Source: Neopararhizobium haloflavum (lineage in GTDB: Bacteria; Pseudomonadota; Alphaproteobacteria; Rhizobiales; Rhizobiaceae). Taken from it: a stretch of 64,000 bases of DNA. Positions 19,817 through 28,703 of the stretch are shown here, in pieces (the first letter of the stretch is position 1; each line of letters starts with the position of its first letter). A model generated the notes under the pieces. It was given only the letters and a program-made list of their open reading frames with translations, was not told the DNA's origin and ran no database searches. Position numbers and translations under genes: made by a program. The stretch covers positions 301,948 through 365,947 of the forward strand of contig NZ_NWUC01000004.1 of NCBI RefSeq assembly GCF_002750855.1, written 5' to 3'.

Positions 19817-21793
19817 TCAAGCCCACAGGTCGTGATAGAGGTCCGCCGGCTGGCCGGTCGTTGTCCCCGGTGCGTCCTGTGCCAGCTGGGACCGGTTTTC
19901 GTCGCTGACGGCAAAGCGCAGCAGCACATCCGGCCGGCTCAATCCGTCCGACATGGCGTCGCACCAATAATCGGCGCCCGCGCCATCGGCGCCGCGGTCG
20001 AGGACGTTCATGTAGAGCCTGTCGATGAATTCGGGATCGCCCATCGTCTCGGGCTCGCCAAAGCGATCGCAGAATTCGTCGCTGTCGATGATATGTGCCG
20101 CCATATAGGCGAGCGGCTTGCCCGATTGCAGCGTTGCCGACCAGTAGTCGAGACCCGACTGCTCGATCTCGCGGCCAAGCCCGGCGGAATAAAGCAGCGC
20201 GATGTCCTCGTCGAAGACCGACTGGCGCGGCGATTCGTTGCCGAGTTCGCTCAGCGCGAAGATGCCATCGCGAGCCGCGAGATAGGTGGCGTCGAAGGCC
20301 AGGACCTCGCCGCCGGCATAGCTCAGCAGGAGGCCGAGACCCTCTTTTGCCATCGAGATGGCCGAATGCACCAGGTCGATGACCAGCGTATCGACGCCGC
20401 CGCCGCCCTCCACCACGTCTCTGCCACCGGCGAGCACGAAGATGTCGTTGCCTTCCCCGCCGACCAGGCGGTCGTTTCCGGGCATGACCGAGGCCGGCAG
20501 GCTGGCTGTGATCCAATCCGCCTTCTGGAGACCGAGCAAAGCGAACGCATTGCCGACACCGTCGCCGGCCAGAATGTTGGTGCCTGCGACCGCCTCGAGC
20601 CGGTCGTCGCCCGCCCCGCCGACAAGAACGTTGTCGCCGCGGTTGCCGGTGATCACATCATGGCCCGACCCGCCGATCGCATTTTCCACCAGACCGCGCG
20701 CGTCGCCGCGGCTGAGATAGGCGAGTGCCAGGTTTCCGGGGGCCTCATGGCCGCGTCCGAGACCGGCCGTCTGCGTGCCGAAATCGCTCCAACTGCCCGG
20801 CCCGAGGTCGAGTACAAGGCCGGTTCCATAGGCCGCAAGATCGATCGTGTCGCGCCCGCCGCCATCCCAAAGGGTTTCGAAGACCCGGTTGTCAGCCGGC
20901 GCGCCCGCTCCGCGTCCGTCGATGAACATCTCGCCGGTGAAAGGGTCGAAGCGGTAGACCGTGTCGCCGGCACGCGTCGAATAGTCGGCACCATAGATAT
21001 ACTGCACGGCGGCGATGTCGCGCAGCATCGGCGTCTGGGCATAACCGAAATATTCGTTCTTGTAGCCACCGCTGTCGCCGACGAACGAGGCGTAGCTCAT
21101 GAGCGTGGCGGCCATCGCATCGGCCGCGCCGGGCATCGCATCAGTGCCGAAATAGGCGGCATCGAGGCGGCTGCCTGTCGTGCCCGGACCGGTACTGGCG
21201 CCGTCGTCGCTGCCGTCGAAGAGGCCGAAGATAGCCTGACTGCCGCCCTCGCCCGGTGCGCGGTGAACGGCACCGGCACAGCACGGGCACACGATGCCGG
21301 CGCTGCCGTCGTCGGCGCTGAAATTCGAGCCCGTCGCCGCATCATGAGGATGGGTCAGCCCCAGCGCATGACCGATCTCGTGAAGCATGGTCATGTAGGC
21401 ATAGTTCCCGGCGTCGGGCGTGTCGTAATAGCCCTTGGCGCGGCCGAACCAGATGTCGCCCGCGACGTCCGACGTGCCCGGCAGATAGGCCCAGGCGGTC
21501 GCGGGAACGCTGGAGTTGGCCAGCCTCAGATCGGCCGTGGCGCCGGCGGCCTCGACGATGTCGATGGCGATCAGGTCGTCCCAGGCGGCGAACGCGTCGC
21601 GCGCGGCGGCCATCTGGATGGCGCTGAGCGGTGCATAGCCGTTGTCGGCCTCGCCGCCGCCGTAGCCCCGCCCATAGTCGCCAGGCGATTTCGTGAACCC
21701 GAAGGTGATGCGCTTATCGCTCCATGCGTAAGACGCAAGAAGATCATCGACGACGGAATTGCCCGTCGTCTGCACGGATTTGACGCTCGACAT
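19817..21793 (-). CDS. Serralysin-like metalloprotease with RTX and DUF4214 repeats
   Basis: A secreted zinc protease of 658 residues. The zinc site HEIGHALGLTH is at residues 138-148 and the Met-turn TLMSYAS lies further on, both as in M10B serralysins. RTX-like nonapeptides follow (GGAGDDRL, GGEGNDIF), which bind calcium after export. The last 130 residues hold two DUF4214 units (GREIEQSGLDYWSATLQSG, DRGADGAGADYWCDAMSDG). ATG 21793 has GCAGGGGC upstream and begins like other serralysins. No Sec signal, so the type I exporter at 5215 is the likely route. Cysteines in the insert HIVCPCCAGAVHRAP-like region are unusual for this family. Confidence 0.85.
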   Translation of the reverse strand: MSSVKSVQTTGNSVVDDLLASYAWSDKRITFGFTKSPGDYGRGYGGGEADNGYAPLSAIQMAAARDAFAAWDDLIAIDIVEAAGATADLRLANSSVPATAWAYLPGTSDVAGDIWFGRAKGYYDTPDAGNYAYMTMLHEIGHALGLTHPHDAATGSNFSADDGSAGIVCPCCAGAVHRAPGEGGSQAIFGLFDGSDDGASTGPGTTGSRLDAAYFGTDAMPGAADAMAATLMSYASFVGDSGGYKNEYFGYAQTPMLRDIAAVQYIYGADYSTRAGDTVYRFDPFTGEMFIDGRGAGAPADNRVFETLWDGGGRDTIDLAAYGTGLVLDLGPGSWSDFGTQTAGLGRGHEAPGNLALAYLSRGDARGLVENAIGGSGHDVITGNRGDNVLVGGAGDDRLEAVAGTNILAGDGVGNAFALLGLQKADWITASLPASVMPGNDRLVGGEGNDIFVLAGGRDVVEGGGGVDTLVIDLVHSAISMAKEGLGLLLSYAGGEVLAFDATYLAARDGIFALSELGNESPRQSVFDEDIALLYSAGLGREIEQSGLDYWSATLQSGKPLAYMAAHIIDSDEFCDRFGEPETMGDPEFIDRLYMNVLDRGADGAGADYWCDAMSDGLSRPDVLLRFAVSDENRSQLAQDAPGTTTGQPADLYHDLWA

Positions 21794-22129
21794 TGCCCCT
21801 GCCCAGCCTGCTCGTTGTACAGTGCGTAAGGCATTACACGAGCCGTCTTCACAGATTGCTCTCGGCAACACGACAAATGTGTGGGGAGCGTTAACCTGGC
21901 GTTAGGAAGCGGATAGACGCGGGCCCGGCCACGGCCGCTCGGGCGGGTGCGGCGGCGTGGTGCGAACAAGGCGTCCTGTTGCCGCAGAATGGACAAAGCG
22001 TCGTGTTTTGGCTACCGCTCACATAGGTTCGGCGCGGCGGCGATGCCGCCGGTCCGCCGGCCACGGCCTGAGGGACAGCACGGCATGATGCCGTAGCGGG
22101 CCGTAATGCAAGGTGAAGGCCGTTCTTCT
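21794..22129. other. Divergent intergenic region between the protease and O-antigen ligase genes
   Basis: These 336 bases carry no convincing gene. A near-match to a CtrA site lies at 21891-21905 (TTAA, seven bases, TTAG), about 100 bases before the protease start. Nothing else in the gap could be assigned. Confidence 0.4.
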
Positions 22130-23494
22130 ATGCACATCCGCAATGCCCGCATGGCCGGCGCCGACACCATGGCCTCGCCCGCATCCGGCCGCCGGGGACA
22201 ACGTGCCATCCTCCCCTTCATCGGCGCCGCACTGGTGCTGGCCCTTGCCTCCGCGGCCTGGGTGGAAAGCGATCTCTACCGCTATGCGGCGGCACTGCTC
22301 GCGCTTGCCGGCCTTGTCGAATGGGCGCGCGACGGCTTCCGGCCCGCCCCGTCCTGGATGGCGGTCTTGTGCATGGCGTTCGCGCTCTATGTCGGCCTCA
22401 GGATGGCCTATACGGGGTATGCCCATCCAGAAAACACGGGCGGGTCGGCCGAGGGCATCTATTTCTTTCCCGCGCTCTATCCGGCGATCGGCATGGTCCT
22501 TTTCCATCTGCGCAGACAGATGGCGGCCATCGCGATGCTGTTCGTCGCCGTCAGCCTTCTCCTGCTCGTCGCCAGCGTCGATCCGCTTGTCGCCGTATCG
22601 GGCGAGCGGGCGGCGTTTCTCTACCACAACAACCCGATCCATGCGGCGACCGGCGGCGGCTTCATCGCGCTGGCGGCCATCTGCTTCGGGCTTTACGCCG
22701 CGACGGGCAGAGAGCTTTCACGCCCGCAGCGGCTCCTCGGCGCGCTTGCCGGTGCGGCAACGGCGGTGCTGGCGCTGATCGGCGTCTTCGGCGCGCAGTC
22801 GAAGGGCGTATGGATCGCGGTGGCGACGGCGCTGCCGGTGATGGGCGCGCTGGTGCTTTATTACGAGGAGCGCTTTGCCGCCCGCCTCGTCCTTTCCGCA
22901 GCGCTTCTTTCCGTCTTCGCCGCGACCCTCGTCTTCCGCGAAACCGTGATCGATGTCATCGGTCCCTCGGTGACCGGCCTTTTCGCCATCGCGGACGCGC
23001 TGCTTTCGGGCAACGGCCTGGCAACGCCGATCATCGCGGGCCATGTGCCGGACAATTTCAGCGACCGGCTGATGCTCTGGGTCAATGCCGCCGAGATCTG
23101 GAGCGCCAACATCGCCTTCGGCACCGGCATCTACTGGGAGAACCTGTGGGAAGAAACGCGCTATGCCGATGTCGGCTATCAGCTGATCCACAACGGCTTT
23201 CTCGAGATCGGCATGCGCTACGGCGTTTTTGGGCTCCTGTTCTTCGCGCTCGTCACGGTCTGGTCGCTGGTCCAGGCGCACAAGGCGCTCGGCGCCGGGC
23301 TGATCGACCGCACGGTCTTCATCTTCTACGTCTCAGCCACCCTGTTCTTCCTCATCGCCATCCTCACCAATTCGAGCAACCGGCTGGCGATCGGCGAATC
23401 CTTCATGTTGATGGCTGGCGGCTTCGGCTTCTGCTGCTATAGGATGTGCGATCCCATATGGAGCAAGCCGCTCCCGCCCCGCGGCCGCCACTGA
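22130..23494 (+). CDS. O-antigen ligase/polymerase family membrane protein
   Basis: About 454 residues with ten to twelve membrane segments and one large outer loop containing ENLWEETRYADVGYQLIHNGFLEIGMRYGVFGLLFF. The pattern HNGFLEIGMRYG is the conserved core of the Wzy_C/WaaL superfamily, which polymerises O-units or attaches glycan to lipid A core at the periplasmic face. With an ABC exporter in the same locus, a ligase role is the better guess. I took ATG 22130 because GGTGAAGG lies just upstream; ATG 22106 or 22151 are possible. It overlaps the GT25 gene by 37 bases. Confidence 0.8.
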   Translation: MHIRNARMAGADTMASPASGRRGQRAILPFIGAALVLALASAAWVESDLYRYAAALLALAGLVEWARDGFRPAPSWMAVLCMAFALYVGLRMAYTGYAHPENTGGSAEGIYFFPALYPAIGMVLFHLRRQMAAIAMLFVAVSLLLLVASVDPLVAVSGERAAFLYHNNPIHAATGGGFIALAAICFGLYAATGRELSRPQRLLGALAGAATAVLALIGVFGAQSKGVWIAVATALPVMGALVLYYEERFAARLVLSAALLSVFAATLVFRETVIDVIGPSVTGLFAIADALLSGNGLATPIIAGHVPDNFSDRLMLWVNAAEIWSANIAFGTGIYWENLWEETRYADVGYQLIHNGFLEIGMRYGVFGLLFFALVTVWSLVQAHKALGAGLIDRTVFIFYVSATLFFLIAILTNSSNRLAIGESFMLMAGGFGFCCYRMCDPIWSKPLPPRGRH

Positions 23495-24261
23495 AACAGA
23501 AATCGACGACCGCCATGCTGCCGATCTTCGTCATCAATCTCGATCGTTCCGAGGCGCGCTGGCGCGTCGTCACCGCTTCGGCCGAAAAGAGCGGGCTGAC
23601 CGCAACGCGCGTGCCGGGCTTCGACGGGGCGGCAGTCGCGCCCGCCGACTGGCAGGAAGTCGACCCCGAGCGCTTCAACACCTGCCATGGGCGGCGCATG
23701 CTGCCCGGCGAATATGGCTGCTATCGCGGCCACCTCGCCGCGCTCGACCGGGTGATCGCAGAAGGTGCGCCGCTCGCCATCATCTGCGAGGACGACATCA
23801 CGCTCAACGCGCGCCTCATTGCGCGGGCCGAGGCGCTGGCGCGCGCCGCGCGGCCCTTTGATGCGATCAAGCTGATCAATCACCGGGTCCAGGGCTTCGT
23901 CCAGAAGGGCGTCAGCGAGGAAGGCGACGCCTATGGGCGCTGCCTGCACGGCCCGCAGGGCTCGGCTGCCTGCTACCTCGTTACGCTGGAGGGGGCAAAG
24001 CGCCTGCGCGCCGGGCTTTCCCCGATGTGGCTGCCCTATGACGTGGCGCTGGAGCGCGGCTGGGCCTTCGGCGCCAACGTCCTGACGGTGCGCGATCCGC
24101 TGGTCGCCTTTTCGGGGCTGAGAGCGCAGTCCAACATCAACACCGACGCCGCCTCCACCTATGACAGCGCCAAGCCGCCGATCGCCAAACGCTGGCCCAC
24201 CGCCGCCTTCCGCGGCGCCGACTACGCCAAACGCGTCGCCTACGCCCTGAAGCGCATCTAG
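23458..24261 (+). CDS. GT25-family glycosyltransferase (LPS-type)
   Basis: About 267 residues. The domain begins with LPIFVINLDRSEARW, continues with GEYGCYRGHLAALDRVIAEG and has the acidic metal site CEDDITLN, all typical of family 25 enzymes such as LOS galactosyltransferases. The start is uncertain: GTG 23446, ATG 23458 and ATG 23515 are in frame, and the first 20 residues are not conserved. It is translationally coupled to the ligase gene. Acceptor and sugar are unknown. Confidence 0.82.
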   Translation: MEQAAPAPRPPLKQKSTTAMLPIFVINLDRSEARWRVVTASAEKSGLTATRVPGFDGAAVAPADWQEVDPERFNTCHGRRMLPGEYGCYRGHLAALDRVIAEGAPLAIICEDDITLNARLIARAEALARAARPFDAIKLINHRVQGFVQKGVSEEGDAYGRCLHGPQGSAACYLVTLEGAKRLRAGLSPMWLPYDVALERGWAFGANVLTVRDPLVAFSGLRAQSNINTDAASTYDSAKPPIAKRWPTAAFRGADYAKRVAYALKRI

Positions 24262-24305
24262 AACCGCGGCGGAGCGCGGAGTTTTCCGGCCACGATCAGA
24301 CAACG

Positions 24306-24338
24306 AAAAACCCCGGCCCTTCGCAAGAAGGACCGGGG
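24306..24338 (-). terminator. Intrinsic terminator for the large DUF4214 exoprotein gene
   Basis: CCCCGGCCCTTC and GAAGGACCGGGG form a 12-bp stem with one mismatch around GCAA. Read on the minus strand, the stem is followed by TTTTT. It lies 42 bases past the stop codon of the gene at 24380. It could also stop readthrough from the plus strand. Confidence 0.8.
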
Positions 24339-24379
24339 CTTGAAGAAGCGAGGGCGCCGTAGCGCCCTCGGGAGAGGTT

Positions 24380-26191
24380 TTAGGCTACGGTGTCGCTGTA
24401 GGTCAGGAAGCCGTTTGCGTCGAACGACAGACCGGCGACGTCAACGTTTGCGAGCTTGATGACATTACCACCGAATGCAGCACCGCTGTCGTCGGAACCG
24501 TCGAACGTGGCGGTTTCAATGTAGAGATCGACATCTGCACCATTCTGAACCGCAAAAATGTCGAGACCCGCGACATCGCCCTGGTCCGTGTTTGCGATCG
24601 TATCGGTGCCTTCCAGCGTGACGACTTCGAAGGAGAACTCGCTTCCGATGAAGAAGACATCGTCGCCATCTGTGCTGAAGTCGGTGATGGTCGCCGCAGC
24701 GGTAGCGTCGTCATAAAGATAGATGTCTGACTCGGCTGTTGCCGTGACATCGGCAGTAAGTTCTGCCGGCTGTTCATAGCCAATGTCGGCAAAACCGTCG
24801 AGTGCATCAGCAACGGCGTCTTCGAAGCCATCTTCTGCGTCTACAAATGACTGAGCGGTGTCTACATCAGCCTTGAGTTCCGCACGAGCATCGACAAGTT
24901 CTTGAGCGTCAGTAAGGTCTTCACGCTCTGTGAAAAGTGCATCTGTCAATGGTGAGTCTGTACCATTGACTGCATCGCCATCTACGACGGTCCCAGCGTA
25001 AGCATCGTTCTCCGTTTCGAAAACAACCTGAAGTGCATCGTTCCGGGCAGTCTGTGCGTCAGAAGCGACTTCCTGAGCAGCTTCGTTTGCAGTGGTCGCC
25101 GCGAGAAGATCAGCAATCCCAGCGACATCGTCGTATGCCGGATCGATTTCGAGATCACCATCGCCGTTCACGCCAATAAGCGTGACTGTAGTAGTTCCGC
25201 CTGCGCCATCATCGACGTCTGCCGTGACGCTACCATCCGCCAAAGCGGTGACATTGGCATAGTCCGCATTCAACGCGCCAAACGCTGCAATTTCACCTGT
25301 CAGGTCCGCTCCAGCCGCTACTTCAGCAGCATCCGCTGCTTCCAGTGCATCTTCAGCGGCTTCATATGTAGCAATTGCCTCTGCAAGACCTTCTACCGCG
25401 GCCACATCTTCTTCGGCATCAGCAAGTGCGTCCTCAGCATCTGCCAGACCTGCAGCCAGTGCGCTGTCTGTTCCGTTGGTCGTGATATCGCTCTGAAGAT
25501 CTGATTCAGCCTGAGCCAAATTAGCTGCAATTGCCGCCGAGATTTGCGCATCAGTAGCTGTTTCGGCCGTTGCGCCGCCCGTTAGTTCGGCAGCAACGTC
25601 TTCGTTTGCGACAGCTTCCTGATAGAAATCGGACAGATCGTCTTGAGCCGCCTCAAGGTTGCCAAGTGCAAAAGCAACCGGTTCCTGCTCGATTTCAGTG
25701 GCGATATAAAGATCAACTTCAGCCTGCGTCGGCGCGTTGTCGGCGTCTACGTCAGCAAGGAAGTTTACGCCGGCTTCGATGGCGTCGGGGCCGACATAGG
25801 CAGCAACTTCAGCGTCGGTGTCGAGCGATGCCGTGAAGAGGTTGGCGGCAGCTTCCTTGGCCTGAACGGTCTCAAGGTCGGTGCCCTGAGCGGCATTGAA
25901 GATTGCGATAGCGATCTGCTCGATCGTGTAGGTGCCATCTTCCAGGACGCCAGCCCAATAATCGAGGTCTGCTGCGTCGCCGGCACGGTTGAACAGCGAT
26001 TCGTAGATCGAGTTCACGATGCCGCGGTTGTTCAGGTTGACGAAGCGGTCAAGGTATTCCGGCTGACCGGCAAGTGCGCCGATCGCATCGAGGTTCGCAC
26101 CATCGTTGGATGCTTCCTGATAAAAAGCGAGACCAGCGGGGTCTGCGGGGCGCCCGAAGAGCGCGATGTAAATTCCCTGCACAGAAGCCAT
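24380..26191 (-). CDS. Large DUF4214-domain exoprotein, probable surface or S-layer-like protein
   Basis: A 603-residue, very acidic, Ala/Asp/Glu-rich protein with no Cys. Residues 1-110 hold two DUF4214 units (YIALFGRPADPAGLAFYQEA, IYESLFNRAGDAADLDYWAGVLEDG), the arrangement found at the N-terminus of alphaproteobacterial surface proteins. Residues about 170-470 are helical and repeat-like, and the end is beta-rich (YLYDDATAAATITDFSTDGDDVFFIG) as in type I secretion signals. GC content is visibly lower than the neighbours. A strong ribosome site (AGAGGAAA) precedes ATG, a consensus-like promoter lies at 26277-26305 and a terminator follows, so it is built for high expression. Secretion by the exporter at 5215 is inferred. 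Confidence 0.82.
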   Translation of the reverse strand: MASVQGIYIALFGRPADPAGLAFYQEASNDGANLDAIGALAGQPEYLDRFVNLNNRGIVNSIYESLFNRAGDAADLDYWAGVLEDGTYTIEQIAIAIFNAAQGTDLETVQAKEAAANLFTASLDTDAEVAAYVGPDAIEAGVNFLADVDADNAPTQAEVDLYIATEIEQEPVAFALGNLEAAQDDLSDFYQEAVANEDVAAELTGGATAETATDAQISAAIAANLAQAESDLQSDITTNGTDSALAAGLADAEDALADAEEDVAAVEGLAEAIATYEAAEDALEAADAAEVAAGADLTGEIAAFGALNADYANVTALADGSVTADVDDGAGGTTTVTLIGVNGDGDLEIDPAYDDVAGIADLLAATTANEAAQEVASDAQTARNDALQVVFETENDAYAGTVVDGDAVNGTDSPLTDALFTEREDLTDAQELVDARAELKADVDTAQSFVDAEDGFEDAVADALDGFADIGYEQPAELTADVTATAESDIYLYDDATAAATITDFSTDGDDVFFIGSEFSFEVVTLEGTDTIANTDQGDVAGLDIFAVQNGADVDLYIETATFDGSDDSGAAFGGNVIKLANVDVAGLSFDANGFLTYSDTVA

Positions 26192-26631
26192 GAAAGATTT
26201 TCCTCTTGAGTGTTCCGACCATGGGGCTCGACGGCAAAGCGGGGACTCCGCCGCATGACCGTTAGCGGTCTATCGCTGACTATCTAGCGAATACCGAACT
26301 GTCAACTTTGAATTTCATAGTTGCTATACATTTGGCATGAGTGGATGATGATTTTTCCCGCAAAGCCTGGCGCGAAGGACGTCACGGAATGCGGTAATAT
26401 TTTGTTTTCCTTGATGATATTAACCGTCTGTAAAGGGTGAAATATCCCGATAAAACCGCCGCCGCGCCCTATTCCCGCCCTAATAAGTCACACCTTATGG
26501 ACGCTGAGGGCTCTTGCAATTGTGACGGAGACACGCCATACAGCATTCAGTGAATACAGCGACACTTAAACCTATTGGGCCTGTCCGGCCGCCACAATTC
26601 GGTCTGGACTGGGGTTTAAAGGACACTCAAC
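26192..26631. other. AT-rich divergent regulatory region
   Basis: These 440 bases separate the exoprotein gene from the XRE regulator gene and hold no gene I can support. They contain the promoter at 26277-26305, a one-mismatch CtrA-like site at 26420-26434 and several A/T runs. The length suggests multiple regulatory inputs. Confidence 0.5.
26277..26305 (-). promoter_or_regulatory. Probable sigma-70 promoter of the large exoprotein gene
   Basis: On the minus strand TTGACA (26300-26305) is followed after 17 bases by TAGTCA (26277-26282). Transcription would start near 26270, leaving a leader of about 80 bases. The -35 matches consensus; the -10 is weak. Confidence 0.45.
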
Positions 26632-26958
26632 ATGTACACTCATCCGCAACAGACCATGGATAGCGAGCAGGTTCTGCAACTGCGCCAGCGCGCCGGACGC
26701 TGGCTGCGCATTCTGCGCGAGAATTCCGGGCTTTCGCAGCGCCAGCTCGCCAAGGCTGTGGGGGTGGATTACTATACATTCATCTCGCAGATCGAGGCCG
26801 GCCGCGGCCGCATCCCGCCGGAGCGCTACGCCGCCTTCGCCCGCGCCTACAATGTCGAGCCGCGCTTTTTCGTGCGCGAGCTTATGCGCTATTACGACCC
26901 CGTAACGCACGGCATCCTCTTTCCGGACAGCGATCACTCTACCGCCAACGGCGCCTAG
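26632..26958 (+). CDS. XRE-family helix-turn-helix regulator
   Basis: A 108-residue DNA-binding protein. The Cro/C1 helix-turn-helix covers about residues 15-75 (LRQRAGRWLRILRENSGLSQRQLAKAVGVDYYTFISQIEAGRGRIPPERYAAFARAYNV). A short tail, with no ligand domain, ends at residue 108. AAAGGA lies about ten bases before the ATG. It is divergent from the large exoprotein gene and could control it and itself, which is an inference from position. Confidence 0.85.
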   Translation: MYTHPQQTMDSEQVLQLRQRAGRWLRILRENSGLSQRQLAKAVGVDYYTFISQIEAGRGRIPPERYAAFARAYNVEPRFFVRELMRYYDPVTHGILFPDSDHSTANGA

Positions 26959-27434
26959 TGATTCGGCGTGCGTGGCGGAGGGACGCCGCGCGCGCATGAT
27001 TGCGTCTCGAAGGCTCAGCCCTCACCAGCAAAAAACCCGGCACCTTGGCTGACGCCGAGATCCCGGTGGTGCGCCCTCCACCAATTTGGGGAGGGGTGAC
27101 GCGCGGTGCCCGATTCCCTTCCTGAAACGTCCCCCCTCTCCTTCGTCATCCTCGGCCTCTTCCGAAGATCTGCCGGCCCATCCGCAGCGATGCGGGCGAT
27201 GCTTCACCGACGGCCGAGTTGGGCACGACGGCTCTCCCCGAACCGATCGTTCGAATCGCTGCGGGTCATGAAAGGGCGCATTAAGCATCCGCTGCGAAAG
27301 CGGGGCCGTGCGAGGCGCGGCGCGGTCTGATTTCAACCTTTGGTAAGCCGTCGCGGTTAGCGTCGCCCCTGTCACCGGCATGCGCTGCAGCGCCGGGTGT
27401 CAGCCGATGAACCAGACCCCCGTGAAAGCGCGCC
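26959..27434. repeat. Gene-free interval with a degenerate palindromic repeat
   Basis: No gene is supported in these 476 bases. CCCTCC/GGAGGG pairs at about 27076-27098. Near 27140-27185 there is TCATCCTCGG followed by CCGAAGATCTGC, which resembles short intergenic palindromic repeats common in Hyphomicrobiales genomes. The remainder shows nothing I can name. Confidence 0.35.
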
Positions 27435-28703
27435 ATGGCGATTGCCGCAACCGATTTCAGCGAAAACCAGGACGACCGCAGGTCAGCGGGAGCCGTTGCC
27501 ATAGCGGTGCATCGCGGGCTTGCCGCAGCGCTGCCGGAATGGCGGCGCCTTGAAGACGAGCTCGTGATGACGCCCTATCAGCGGCCGGGCTGGGTGGCGA
27601 GCCACACGCGGGCGAACGGGCTTTCGCCGGACGACATCGTTCTGGTGACAATGGCAGCCGACGGGCGGACAATCGGGGCCCTGCCCCTCATGCTCGAGCG
27701 GCGCTATGGCGTGACCATCGCGCGCATGCCGACCTCGGCGATCGCCAACAGCGACTTTCCCATGCTTTCGGCGGAAGGCGCTCATGCCATGACGCCGGCG
27801 GTGGTGCGCGCAGCGCTCAAGGCTGCGGCCGACGCGGTTGGCGGGCTGGACGTCGCCTTCTTCACAAACCAGCCTGGGGCATGGCAGGGCATTGCCAATC
27901 CGCTGCTGCGCCTGCCTCATCATCCCTCGCCCGATCCGTTCTATTTCGGTGCGATCGGGCCGGAGATGGAGCGGCCGAATGCCAAGCGCATCCGCAACAT
28001 TCGGCGTGGCTGTCGACGGCTGGAAGAAGCCCATGGCGCGGTCGAACTGCGCCGCGCGGCAAGCCGGGCGGATGTCGAGGCATTCCATGCCGCCTTCCTC
28101 GAACAGCGCGGCGCGCGGTTCCGCCAGCAAGGCATCCGCAACATCTTCGCGGAGCCGGGCTTCGTCGCCTTCTTCAAGGATGCGGCGATCCGTTCGCTCG
28201 GCGACGAGCGGCCGACGCTTTCCATGCACGCGCTTACTGCCGGCGAGGACATCCTCGCGGTGTCGTTCGGCACGTATTCCGGCACGCATTTCTCGCAGTA
28301 CATCAACTCGATCTCCAGCGGGCCGGCGTCCCGCTACAGCCTGATGGGCATCCTGATGCTGTCGCTGATCGAGGCGCTGTCGGCCTCGGGGATCAAGACG
28401 ATCGACATGGGGATCGGCGAATTCGACTACAAGAACGACTGGACCGACCGCACCACCGGGTATGACGGAGCGATCGCGCTGACGCCGGCGGGCCGGCTGG
28501 CGGCCGCGGTCCTGATGGGCGAGCGCGGCTCCAAGCGACTGATCAAGCAAAATCCGCGGCTGTGGCGATGGGCAAAGACGGTGCGCGGCTTCGTGACACG
28601 CAACCATGAGCGGCGCACGGCGCGGCTGATCGCGGTGGAGACACCGCAAACCAGCTACGAGACGGATGGAATGACGACCAGCGGGGAGGCACGCAGCGCA
28701 TGA
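27435..28703 (+). CDS. CelD/BcsL-family GNAT acyltransferase
   Basis: A 422-residue protein of the double-GNAT type (acetyltransferase_6, CelD/BcsL-like). The first GNAT half includes WRRLEDELVMTPYQRPGWV, and the second has RRGCRRLEEAHGAVELRRA, FHAAFLEQRGARF and the core TIDMGIGEFDYKNDWTDR. Homologues act beside polysaccharide genes and are thought to acylate a glycan or lipid precursor in the cytoplasm. The stop overlaps the next start (ATGA). The acyl donor and acceptor are unknown. A paralogue lies at 31038. Confidence 0.8.
   Translation: MAIAATDFSENQDDRRSAGAVAIAVHRGLAAALPEWRRLEDELVMTPYQRPGWVASHTRANGLSPDDIVLVTMAADGRTIGALPLMLERRYGVTIARMPTSAIANSDFPMLSAEGAHAMTPAVVRAALKAAADAVGGLDVAFFTNQPGAWQGIANPLLRLPHHPSPDPFYFGAIGPEMERPNAKRIRNIRRGCRRLEEAHGAVELRRAASRADVEAFHAAFLEQRGARFRQQGIRNIFAEPGFVAFFKDAAIRSLGDERPTLSMHALTAGEDILAVSFGTYSGTHFSQYINSISSGPASRYSLMGILMLSLIEALSASGIKTIDMGIGEFDYKNDWTDRTTGYDGAIALTPAGRLAAAVLMGERGSKRLIKQNPRLWRWAKTVRGFVTRNHERRTARLIAVETPQTSYETDGMTTSGEARSA

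Noticed and set aside
21891-21905. Second CtrA site upstream of the protease gene
   Set aside because: TTAA-N7-TTAG has one mismatch and sits in no special position; it can be expected by chance. The same holds for 26420-26434.
24380-26191. CRISPR-like or tandem DNA repeats in the low-GC gene
   Set aside because: The Ala/Asp/Glu codons give a repetitive look, but there are no regular direct repeats with spacers. No CRISPR array was seen anywhere in the window.
27483-28649. 388-codon minus-strand frame opposite the GNAT gene
   Set aside because: Arg/His-rich shadow translation; the plus strand carries the recognised domain.
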